DNA from: an uncultured Clostridia bacterium
GTDB taxonomy: Bacteria; Bacillota; Clostridia; TANB77; CAG-508
Assembly (NCBI GenBank): GCA_934167365.1
Contig: CAKPKU010000069.1
Span: 1 to 8,383, forward strand
Direction: 5' to 3'
Length of the DNA: 8,383 nucleotides
Shown: positions 1 through 6,116 of the stretch, in pieces
Layout of the letters: each line of letters opens with the position of its first letter
How positions within the stretch are numbered: position 1 is the first letter of the stretch
Notes under the pieces: model-generated
The model's input: only the letters and a program-made list of their open reading frames with translations
Databases searched by the model: none
Told to the model about the DNA's origin: nothing
Program-made: the position numbers and the translations under genes

Positions 1-149
1 TTGAATTTTCTTTCTGCTTCTTCTTTATTATCAGGATTAGCATCTGGATGATACTGTTTTGCAAGTTTTCTATAAGCTTTTTTTAGCTCTTCATCTGTTG
101 CAGTCTTACTTACACCTAGGACCTCATAATAATCTCTTTTCTGTGCCAT
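1..149 (-). CDS. dnaJ: DnaJ (Hsp40 co-chaperone), N-terminal fragment cut by the window edge
   Basis: The first 49 codons are present; the gene continues past base 1. The translated start, MAQKRDYYEVLGV, followed by helix II (ELKKAYRKLAKQYHPD) is a canonical J domain. The HPD tripeptide that stimulates DnaK ATP hydrolysis is at residues 34-36. In the family, DnaJ delivers unfolded clients to DnaK in the cytosol. The ATG is at 147-149, with a GAAAGG ribosome binding site at 160-165 on the minus strand. It lies downstream of dnaK in the same direction, as in the usual hrcA-grpE-dnaK-dnaJ operon, but the 234-base gap holds a stem-loop and a large palindromic repeat. The glycine/phenylalanine region, zinc-finger and C-terminal domains are outside the window, so full-length DnaJ rather than a short J protein is inferred from the operon context. 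Confidence 0.95.
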   Translation of the reverse strand, partial: MAQKRDYYEVLGVSKTATDEELKKAYRKLAKQYHPDANPDNKEEAERKF

Positions 150-173
150 ATAAATTATTCCTTTCTTGTGCGG

Positions 174-308
174 GAAAATGGGATGGTTCTAATTTTCAAA
201 CTGTGAGAAAAAGGAACACCCTCTTCCAACTAATTTTGTTTAATAAAATTTAATATTTAAGGGTGTCCCTTTTTCCACATATGTGGAAAAGAGAACCGTC
301 CCCTTTTC
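174..308. repeat. Imperfect palindromic element (REP/MITE-like) between dnaK and dnaJ
   Basis: Nested inverted repeats fill this stretch. The outer arms at 174-190 and 292-308 (minus-strand form GAAAAGGGGACGGTTCT) match at 15 of 17 positions. The inner arms at 207-222 and 260-275 (GAAAAAGGGACACCCT form) match at 15 of 16. A perfect 20-bp palindrome centred on CCACATATGTGG lies at 271-290. The middle (223-259) is AT-rich with no coding potential. From memory, the GGGGACGGTTCT motif recurs as dispersed repeats in many clostridial genomes, sometimes with REP-associated tyrosine transposases; I cannot verify this here. No transposase and no clear target-site duplication are visible. In RNA it would fold into a large branched structure upstream of the dnaJ ribosome binding site. 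Confidence 0.7.
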
Positions 309-330
309 TTTTTTTCCCTTTTTCATTTAA

Positions 331-372
331 AAAGTGAGACACTTTAAGATGTCTCTTTTTTATGTCTCACTT
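331..372 (-). terminator. Stem-loop after dnaK, possible terminator or attenuator before dnaJ
   Basis: A perfect 10-bp stem pairs 363-372 with 332-341 (AAGTGAGACA / TGTCTCACTT on the minus strand) around a 21-base loop. It starts 12 bases after the dnaK stop codon, and on the minus strand the 3' arm runs into a stretch of five T. An alternative 6-bp stem (336-341 with 350-355) can form inside it, and on the plus strand this inner stem is followed by six T. The stem has only moderate GC content and the loop is large, so it may be a weak terminator or an RNA-processing/stability hairpin and need not block dnaJ transcription completely. Confidence 0.5.
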
Positions 373-383
373 CCTTTTAATTA

Positions 384-2234
384 TTATTTATTATCATTAT
401 TGTCATCTTCTACTTTGTAATCAGCATTGTATACATTTCCATTCTCATCTGTGTTTACATTTCCTTCAGTTCCTGGGTTTGCACCTTGTGCTTGACCAGC
501 AGCTTGTGAATATAATTTTTCTGATACTGAATAGAATGTTGTTGTTAATTTTTCTGTTGCTGCTTTTATTGCTTCTATATCATCAGAATCTTTTACTTTC
601 TTTAAGTTTTCGATTTCTGTTTCTACTTTAGCTTTTTCTTCAGCGCTTATTTTATCACCTAATTCTGATAAAGTTTTTTCACAGTTGTATATTAAACTTG
701 CTGCATTGTTTTTAGCTTCAATTCCATCTTTTTGTTTTTTATCTTCTGCTGCATGTGCTTCAGCATCTTTTACAGCTTTTTCAATATCTTCATCTGATAA
801 GTTTGTGCTTGCTGTAATAGCAATGTCTTGGCTGTTTCCTGTTGCCATATCTTTTGCAGATACATGAACTATACCGTTTGCATCTATATCAAATGTAACT
901 TCAATTTGAGGTACTCCTCTTGGTGCTGCTGGAATTCCTGTTAATTGGAATCTTCCTAATGTTTTATTGTATGCAGCCATTTCTCTTTCGCCTTGTAGTA
1001 CATGAACTTCAACTGATGTTTGACCATCTGTTGCTGTTGAGAATACTTGTGATTTTTTAGTTGGTATTGTTGTGTTTCTTTCAATTAATTTTGTGAATAC
1101 TCCACCATATGTTTCAATACCTAATGATAATGGTGTTACATCAAGTAATACTAAGTCTTTAACATCTCCTGATAATACACCACCTTGAATTGATGCACCT
1201 ATAGCAACACATTCATCTGGGTTAATTCCTTTATTTGGCTCTTTACCTGTTATTTGTTTAACAGTTTCTTGAACTAATGGAACTCTTGTAGAACCACCAA
1301 CTAATAATACTTGATCAATATCATTTGATGTTAATCCAGCATCTTTTAATGCTTGGTTAACTGGTCCTGTTGTACTACGTACTAAATCACCAATTAATTC
1401 TTCAAATTTTGGTCTTGTTAATGTGATGTCTAAGTGTTTTGGTCCTGTGCTATCTGCTGTAATGAATGGTAAGTTAATGTTTGTTTGTTGCATTCCTGAT
1501 AATTCTATTTTAGCTTTTTCAGCTGCTTCTTTTAATCTTTGCATTGCACTTTTATCTGCTGATAAATCAATTCCACTTTCTTTTTTGAATTCTGCAACTA
1601 AATATTTAATAATAGCTTCATCAAAGTCATCTCCACCTAATTTGTTATTACCACTTGTTGCTAAAACTTCAAATACTCCATCACCAATATCAAGTATTGA
1701 AACATCGAATGTTCCTCCACCTAAATCATATACCATTATTTTTTGGTCTTTATCTTCTTTATCAACACCATAAGCTAAAGCTGCTGCTGTTGGCTCATTT
1801 ATAATTCTTAATACTTCTAGTCCAGCTATTTTACCAGCATCTTTTGTTGCTTGTCTTTGTGAATCACTAAAGTAAGCAGGTACTGTTATAACAGCTTGAG
1901 TAACTTTTTGTCCTAAATAACTTTCAGCATCTGATTTTAATTTTTGTAATATCATTGCAGAAATTTCTTGTGGAGTAAATTCATCTCCATCAATATTTAC
2001 TTTTTCACTTGTTCCCATTTTTCTTTTAATAGATATAACTGTTTTATCTGGATTTGTTACTGCTTGACGTTTTGCAATTTGTCCTACTAATCTTTCTCCA
2101 TTTTTTGAAAAAGCCACAACTGATGGTGTAGTTCTATTTCCTTCTGGATTTGGAATTACAACTGGCTCTCCACCTTCCATAACTGCTACACATGAATTTG
2201 TTGTTCCTAAGTCTATTCCTATAATTTTTCCCAT
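384..2234 (-). CDS. dnaK: DnaK (Hsp70) molecular chaperone
   Basis: A complete 616-residue Hsp70, normal length for Gram-positive DnaK. It binds exposed hydrophobic peptides in an ATP-controlled cycle with DnaJ and GrpE in the cytosol. Visible motifs: phosphate-1 loop DLGTTNS (8-14), phosphate-2 MVYDLGGGTFD (167-177), adenosine motif LLVGGSTRVP (310-319), interdomain linker VLLDVTP (362-368), beta-sandwich substrate domain with VLQGERE (412-418), helical lid from about 480, and an acidic tail after 585 ending in DDNNDNK. The N-terminal lobe lacks the insert found in proteobacterial DnaK. The residue aligned with E. coli Thr199 is Asn197, as I recall for Bacillus DnaK too. The ATG at 2232-2234 follows an excellent AAAGGAGG site (2243-2250). 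It is the third gene of the HrcA-controlled operon, 147 bases after grpE. Confidence 0.98.
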   Translation of the reverse strand: MGKIIGIDLGTTNSCVAVMEGGEPVVIPNPEGNRTTPSVVAFSKNGERLVGQIAKRQAVTNPDKTVISIKRKMGTSEKVNIDGDEFTPQEISAMILQKLKSDAESYLGQKVTQAVITVPAYFSDSQRQATKDAGKIAGLEVLRIINEPTAAALAYGVDKEDKDQKIMVYDLGGGTFDVSILDIGDGVFEVLATSGNNKLGGDDFDEAIIKYLVAEFKKESGIDLSADKSAMQRLKEAAEKAKIELSGMQQTNINLPFITADSTGPKHLDITLTRPKFEELIGDLVRSTTGPVNQALKDAGLTSNDIDQVLLVGGSTRVPLVQETVKQITGKEPNKGINPDECVAIGASIQGGVLSGDVKDLVLLDVTPLSLGIETYGGVFTKLIERNTTIPTKKSQVFSTATDGQTSVEVHVLQGEREMAAYNKTLGRFQLTGIPAAPRGVPQIEVTFDIDANGIVHVSAKDMATGNSQDIAITASTNLSDEDIEKAVKDAEAHAAEDKKQKDGIEAKNNAASLIYNCEKTLSELGDKISAEEKAKVETEIENLKKVKDSDDIEAIKAATEKLTTTFYSVSEKLYSQAAGQAQGANPGTEGNVNTDENGNVYNADYKVEDDNNDNK

Positions 2235-2353
2235 TTTAAAATCCTCCTTTAATATCTAAAAAAGATAACATATATAGTGGGTGCTACATATTTATTCTTT
2301 TAAATAATCGTACTGCTCTCTATATTTATAATCTTTTGTATAATTTATATTTA

Positions 2354-2372
2354 TAATAGATAAAATCTATTA
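2354..2372 (-). other. Small AT-only stem-loop in the grpE-dnaK gap
   Basis: TAATAGAT (2354-2361) and ATCTATTA (2365-2372) form a perfect 8-bp inverted repeat around a 3-base loop, starting 9 bases after the grpE stop codon. Nearly all pairs are A-T and no U-run follows, so it is not a convincing terminator. It could influence processing or stability of the polycistronic mRNA. The rest of the 147-base gap (2235-2381) is AT-rich and holds only the dnaK ribosome binding site; I see no second CIRCE. Confidence 0.3.
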
Positions 2373-2381
2373 ATAATTTAG

Positions 2382-2912
2382 CTAATTTGCAACAACAACT
2401 AAAGAATGTCTTATTACTTTGCTTCCAATCATATAACCTTTTCTGTATTCTTCTTTAATTTCTTGCACACCTAAATTGTCATCTACTACTGATGTTATAG
2501 CTTCATGTAATTCTGGATTAAAAGTTTTTCCAACAGATTCTATTTCAGTAACTCCATTAGATTTTAAAACATCTTTAAATTGTTTTAATACCATTTCAAT
2601 TCCTTGTTTATAATTTTCATCATCAGTTTTTACTTGAACTGCCTTTTCTAAATTGTCTAATATTGGTAACATTGATGTTACTATATCTCCAACTAATGAA
2701 TTATACAAGTTCTCTCTTTCTTTACTACTTCTTTTTTTGAAATTTTCAAATTCAGCCATTAATCTTTTTATTCTATCATCTTTGTCCTTAATTTCATTTT
2801 TTTGGCTTTCTATTAATTGTTTTATTTTTTCTAGCTCTTTTTTTGTGTTTCCTTTAATATTTATTGGCTCTTCTATATCTTCTACGTTTTCTTCGTTATT
2901 TATATCTGCCAT
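2382..2912 (-). CDS. grpE: GrpE, nucleotide exchange factor for DnaK
   Basis: A complete 176-residue GrpE, usual family length. It releases ADP from DnaK and so resets the chaperone cycle, working as a dimer. The acidic N-terminus (1-20) leads into a long charged helix, predicted coiled coil (about 23-60), with the family segment AEFENFKKR at 53-61. The four-helix region carries LPILDNLEKAV (82-92). The C-terminal beta domain that contacts DnaK has FNPELHEAI (131-139) and GYMIGSKVIRHSLVVV (159-174), matching the GrpE signature. The start ATG (2910-2912) overlaps the hrcA stop codon by one base (TAATG). Its G-rich ribosome binding site (about 2919-2923) lies within the last hrcA codons, so translation is probably coupled to hrcA. 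Confidence 0.97.
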   Translation of the reverse strand: MADINNEENVEDIEEPINIKGNTKKELEKIKQLIESQKNEIKDKDDRIKRLMAEFENFKKRSSKERENLYNSLVGDIVTSMLPILDNLEKAVQVKTDDENYKQGIEMVLKQFKDVLKSNGVTEIESVGKTFNPELHEAITSVVDDNLGVQEIKEEYRKGYMIGSKVIRHSLVVVAN

Positions 2913-3916
2913 TATAATCCCCCTTCATCAATTAATTTTTGAATATATCTCATTACTGAAATAACTTTAGAATAGTTCATTCTTTTAGGTCCTATTATTC
3001 CAATAGTTCCTACACTTTTGTCAATACTTTTTAATGTTATTATACTAAAATCTTTCAAGTTTTCATCATCAAGTTCTTCTCCGATATATACATTAATATC
3101 TTTTGATATTTCATTATCTAATAAATCTACTACTTCTGTTTTATTTTCAAGCACATTTATGAAATTTCTTGCTGTTTCTGCTTTTTTTAGCTCTGGTAAG
3201 TCAAAAGATTTATTTGTTCCTTCTAAATATAATTTAGATTCTTGATAGATAATTTTATTCAACTGCTCTATAATAGTTTTTATCATATTTGCACTTGATT
3301 TCATTTCTGTGAAAATATATTCTTCTATTGGTTCATTAATCTTTTCTAGAGGCTTTCCTTTTAACTTTGCATTAAATAACAAATTTATTGTTTCTACTTG
3401 ATCCTCATAAATATCTTCATCAAAATTTATTATTGTTTCTTTTACCATTCCAGTATTAGTTAATATTACTGCCATTAGCATTCTATTGCCTAATAGTATG
3501 AACTTTATTTGTTGTATTATTTGCTTGTCAACCTTTGGTCCTATGGCTACTGTTGTATAATGTGTAACTTCAGATAATGTATTTGTTGTAATTTTAATTA
3601 AATCTTCAATTTGATTAACTTTAATTTGAAGTTTTTCTTTAATGTAATTAATTTCCTCCAAACTTATATTATCTTCTTTTAATAACTCATCTACATATAG
3701 TCTATACCCTTTTACTGATGGTATTCTACCACTTGATGTATGAGTTTTTTCTAGATAACCACTTTTTTCCAAATCTGACATTTCATTTCTAATAGTTGCA
3801 CTGCTATAATCTAAACCTTTCTTTTTTGCAATTGCCCCAGAGCTAACTGGCTCTGCTGTATTTACATATTCATCAACTATTGCTTGTAATATTCGTTTTT
3901 TTCTATCATCTAACAA
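2912..3916 (-). CDS. hrcA: HrcA, heat-inducible transcription repressor
   Basis: HrcA binds CIRCE operators and represses class I heat-shock genes; in the family its activity depends on GroEL. From the TTG at 3914-3916 the protein is 334 residues (MLDDRKKRILQAIV...), matching the usual HrcA N-terminus. A GTG three codons upstream (3923-3925) would give 337 residues, but that GTG is part of the ribosome binding site AAGAAGGTGA (3922-3931), so TTG is preferred. The winged-helix DNA-binding domain covers about residues 1-75, with SSATIRNEMSDLE in the recognition region and the wing segment THTSSGRIPS. Later conserved blocks are VYIGEEL (276-282) and GTIGIIGPKRMNY (303-315). It is the first gene of the operon, directly behind a promoter and CIRCE element, which implies autoregulation. 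Confidence 0.97.
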   Translation of the reverse strand: MLDDRKKRILQAIVDEYVNTAEPVSSGAIAKKKGLDYSSATIRNEMSDLEKSGYLEKTHTSSGRIPSVKGYRLYVDELLKEDNISLEEINYIKEKLQIKVNQIEDLIKITTNTLSEVTHYTTVAIGPKVDKQIIQQIKFILLGNRMLMAVILTNTGMVKETIINFDEDIYEDQVETINLLFNAKLKGKPLEKINEPIEEYIFTEMKSSANMIKTIIEQLNKIIYQESKLYLEGTNKSFDLPELKKAETARNFINVLENKTEVVDLLDNEISKDINVYIGEELDDENLKDFSIITLKSIDKSVGTIGIIGPKRMNYSKVISVMRYIQKLIDEGGL

Positions 3917-3921
3917 TATTT

Positions 3922-3931
3922 TCACCTTCTT
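3922..3931 (-). promoter_or_regulatory. hrcA ribosome binding site, decides a TTG start
   Basis: AAGAAGGTGA on the minus strand matches the ideal AAGGAGGTGA at 9 of 10 positions and lies 5 bases before the TTG at 3916. The in-frame GTG at 3923-3925 is inside this site and so has no properly spaced site of its own. One base separates it from CIRCE, so the CIRCE stem-loop in the mRNA would sit immediately upstream of the ribosome binding site. Confidence 0.75.
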
Positions 3932-3932
3932 T

Positions 3933-3959
3933 TTAGCACTCTTTTAGTCTGACTGCTAA
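3933..3959 (-). promoter_or_regulatory. CIRCE operator (HrcA binding site)
   Basis: The CIRCE consensus is TTAGCACTC-N9-GAGTGCTAA. On the plus strand the window reads TTAGCACTC (3933-3941), a 9-base spacer, then GACTGCTAA (3951-3959). This is 17 of 18 conserved positions with the exact spacer; the only deviation is C instead of G at the third base of the right arm, which leaves one mismatched pair in the palindrome. It lies between the promoter -10 and the hrcA start, the standard place for repression of hrcA-grpE-dnaK-dnaJ. Confidence 0.95.
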
Positions 3960-3970
3960 ACTGCATATAT

Positions 3971-3997
3971 ATTATATCCAATTATTATTATTGTCAA
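3971..3997 (-). promoter_or_regulatory. Sigma-A-type promoter of the hrcA-grpE-dnaK-dnaJ operon
   Basis: On the minus strand, a perfect -35 TTGACA (3992-3997) is followed after 15 bases by a perfect -10 TATAAT (3971-3976). The spacer is two bases shorter than optimal; an overlapping TAATAT (3969-3974) would give 17. The predicted transcription start falls around 3963, just before or at the edge of CIRCE, so bound HrcA would block initiation or early elongation. Confidence 0.85.
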
Positions 3998-4116
3998 TAG
4001 TTTTTGTTGTTATTTTTGTGAATTTTTTGTGACTCAAATTTTTTCTATCAATTATATATTGCCTTTCTGAATATTAACTTTTATAAATAAAATCTGCTTT
4101 AATTAATAAAATTTTT

Positions 4117-4148
4117 AACCAGCCGACAGGTGTGTGGTCAGGCTGGTT
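4117..4148 (-). terminator. Stem-loop closing the priA-def-fmt-surface protein block
   Basis: AACCAGCC (minus strand, from 4148) pairs perfectly with GGCTGGTT (to 4117). A further GAC/GTC pairing after a bulged base leaves a loop of about 9 bases. It begins 33 bases beyond the end of the displaced reading frame at 4182. The 3' flank on the minus strand is AAAAATTTTATT rather than a clean T-run, so it is a good stem with an imperfect tail. Its place between two transcription units, upstream of the hrcA promoter, supports a terminator role. The remaining spacer at 3998-4116 is AT-rich with no further feature seen. Confidence 0.6.
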
Positions 4149-4181
4149 CTCCTTATTGTTTTATTGTTTTAGTTGTCTTAT

Positions 4182-4427
4182 TTACTTTACATTATATGTC
4201 CCATCTTCTGCCTCTTGTAATACTTTAGAACTTAAAGAAACAACCGGACACAACTCATGAGAGCTACCATAATTAAAACCATTAGAAATAAACATGCAGT
4301 AACTGTATAAATAACCTGAAGTAATACTATAAATATTGAAGTGACAAAATTTCTTATCTAAATTGATACAGCGTGAAGCAACCCAATAGTTGGTTGAACT
4401 TCCGTTTTGGTAAGAGTATCCTTGCAT
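4182..4427 (-). pseudogene. Out-of-frame C-terminal end of the surface protein at 4354-6081
   Basis: This 81-codon frame overlaps the end of the larger gene in the +1 frame and supplies what looks like its missing C-terminus. It reads QNGSSTNYWVASRC early on, SGYLYSYCMFISNGF in the middle, then CPVVSLSSKV. From memory, many clostridial surface proteins of unknown function end in YWLASR...VRPVVSL, so this fits the tail of the upstream domain rather than an independent gene. It has four cysteines (20, 28, 44, 60), and the expected arginine before PVVSL is cysteine. The ATG at 4425-4427 has AGGAG three bases upstream, closer than ideal, so separate translation is possible but not the simplest reading. 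The frame is closed by TAG at 4434-4436, so the shift must lie downstream of that codon in transcription order. Confidence 0.65.
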
Positions 4428-6081
4428 AATCTCCTAGTAATCTTACTGTTTCTGTGTAATTTTTTGTATTATAATTTGTTAAATATGGCTGTATACCTAT
4501 ATTAGCTGTTAAATATCCGTTTATTGCCCTATTTTCAGTTTTGTCTATTAAATTACCTTGCTCACTCTGGCTATATTCTTTTGTGCTTTCATTTCCATCT
4601 ATTACACTGTCTTTTTCTTTTTCATATATTATTGGATATTTTTTACTACCTGTATATGCTGATGTATATTGATTTCCATATTTTGCATAACTGTTTTTAT
4701 AAGATATTTTGCCTTCTGTCCACATTTCTCCTCCTACTTTTAGGAAATCTTCTTCTTTTATACTTCTTGCCGTTATTCCCTTTTCCTCATTTCCATACAA
4801 TGAATTACATGCTTTATTTAACAAAAATACTGCATTATTATATCCTTGTGCCCCCTGAAGTTCTACAGTTCCACTTGCTATTGTTTCTGGGACCATTTCT
4901 ATTGTTTCTGTTGCTTTATCTATACTTAATACTTTCCATTTACTCACATTAAAGCTTTCTCCTATTGCACTACTTAATGTTTCCTTTCCTGAATCATTTT
5001 CTGATGTTGCATAACTTTTATCCCAATCATACGTTCCACTTGGACTATAATTTACTATATCTCCTACATTTATCTCTAAATCTGTATGCATTTTTATATC
5101 TTTTTCTAAATCCTTCTTTGTTACTTGTAATGCTAATCCTTTTGTTGAATATACTGTTCCTATATAGCTTACTATTTGCATTGTTCCTTCATCTTCTTTA
5201 TCCACTAAATATGTATATTTTATTGATGATTCTGCATTTTCGTTGTTTGTTACTTCTATAAACGTTGGTATTTTCTCTGCTCCATTTCCTATTCTGATCT
5301 TCATTATTGGTGCATTTTGAGTTGTTATTTCTTCTTTTGATGTCCCCGCATATATTGGCTCACTATAGTTAACTTTTATTTCTATTGTTTCACCTTTTGC
5401 ATATGTTCCGTCTTTTGCATTTACTATTTCTATTGTTCTTTGCTCTAATACATTCTCTTCTGGTTTCTTTTGTATACCTATTATTTTAATATTCATTATT
5501 ACTGCCTTTTCGCTATCTATTGTATCTTGTTCGTCATTTTTCTTCTTTTCTTCTTCAGTTTCTCCCGTTCTATATGGCCATTTCCAATATATTGTTTTTA
5601 CAACTGGCGTTTCTACTTCTACTAGTGGTATTCCTCCTGTTATTATCATTATTCCTTCGTTTTCCTCTATTTTTTGACTATATTCACTATCTGTATAAAA
5701 ACTTAAATTTTGTGGCTTTTCTATTAAATTTAAATTTATGGTATATTCTATTGCTACTTCACTTCCACTTCCATCTATTTCAAAATCGAACGAGCCTTCT
5801 GTTCCTGGTGCCACAGTTCCTTGCTTAATTACGTTATTCGTTTTCATTGTATCTGCTAAATTTATTGTTGCTATTGTTTCTTTTTGACCATTTACTTTAA
5901 AACTCCATTTGGCTATTGTAGCTATTCCTTCCCCGTTTAATTGTGATCTATATCTTGAATATGCATATATTGAAAACACTACTATTACTACTAAAATTAG
6001 CTCTATTACTATTAACCAATTCTTCTTTTGGCTTTTTATTACTGTACTTACTTTTGTTTCTTTATTATGAATTTCATTCAT
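4354..6081 (-). CDS. Membrane-anchored surface protein, TasA/camelysin-like N-terminus, C-terminally frameshifted
   Basis: Function unknown. The 575-codon frame starts at an ATG with a strong AAAGGAGGGGG site, 35 bases after fmt, so it probably shares the fmt transcript. A charged N-terminus precedes one membrane segment (about 22-42), either an anchor or an uncleaved signal. Residues 55-205 (IAKWSFKVNG, APGTEGSFDFEI, IYWKWPYRTG) resemble TasA/camelysin-type secreted proteins. Residues 215-320 (NAKDGTYAKGETIEIKVNYSEPI) look like an Ig-like domain. From about 337 (NVGDIVNYSPSGTYDWD, SKWKVLSID, GYNNAVFLLNKACNSLYGN) begins a domain resembling DUF6273-type proteins. After RLLGD (to 551) the sequence turns into an unrelated tail (RILLPKRKFNQ...) and stops at 4354, while the expected ending continues in the +1 frame to 4182. 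Restoring the frame gives about 631 residues. Domain names are from recollection of sequence patterns, with moderate confidence. Confidence 0.75.
   Translation of the reverse strand: MNEIHNKETKVSTVIKSQKKNWLIVIELILVVIVVFSIYAYSRYRSQLNGEGIATIAKWSFKVNGQKETIATINLADTMKTNNVIKQGTVAPGTEGSFDFEIDGSGSEVAIEYTINLNLIEKPQNLSFYTDSEYSQKIEENEGIMIITGGIPLVEVETPVVKTIYWKWPYRTGETEEEKKKNDEQDTIDSEKAVIMNIKIIGIQKKPEENVLEQRTIEIVNAKDGTYAKGETIEIKVNYSEPIYAGTSKEEITTQNAPIMKIRIGNGAEKIPTFIEVTNNENAESSIKYTYLVDKEDEGTMQIVSYIGTVYSTKGLALQVTKKDLEKDIKMHTDLEINVGDIVNYSPSGTYDWDKSYATSENDSGKETLSSAIGESFNVSKWKVLSIDKATETIEMVPETIASGTVELQGAQGYNNAVFLLNKACNSLYGNEEKGITARSIKEEDFLKVGGEMWTEGKISYKNSYAKYGNQYTSAYTGSKKYPIIYEKEKDSVIDGNESTKEYSQSEQGNLIDKTENRAINGYLTANIGIQPYLTNYNTKNYTETVRLLGDYARILLPKRKFNQLLGCFTLYQFR
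4424..4436 (-). other. Frameshift site in the surface protein gene
   Basis: The minus strand reads CTAGGAGATTATG here. The upstream frame reads CTA-GGA-GAT-TAT, while the downstream domain needs GAG-ATT-ATG. A one-base insertion within GGAG explains the change: removing one G gives CTA-GAG-ATT-ATG and joins RLL to EIMQGYSYQ. A two-base deletion is equally possible. There is no homopolymer longer than two here, so ordinary slipped-strand phase variation is unlikely. Sequencing or assembly error, true mutation and +1 recoding remain open. Confidence 0.6.
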
Positions 6082-6116
6082 AACTTTGTCCCCCTCCTTT
6101 TTCGGATTTTCGTTTT

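Noticed and set aside
336..361. Plus-strand rho-independent-like terminator (6-bp GAGACA/TGTCTC stem followed by six T)
   Set aside because: No plus-strand gene exists in the window to be terminated; the sequence is part of the stem-loop after dnaK and is described there.
2235..2381. Possible separate promoter for dnaK in the grpE-dnaK gap
   Set aside because: The gap is so AT-rich that weak -10-like words are everywhere; no good -35/-10 pair at proper spacing and no second CIRCE were seen.
362..3245. Plus-strand open frames opposite dnaK, grpE and hrcA (for example 1423-1773 and 2653-2964)
   Set aside because: All lie antisense to well-supported genes with clear family motifs, and their low-complexity hydrophobic translations carry no recognisable signal.
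4182..6081. DGR cassette (variable protein with template repeat and reverse transcriptase)
   Set aside because: No reverse transcriptase, accessory gene or second copy of the terminal region is present in the window; kept only as a hypothesis to test genome-wide.
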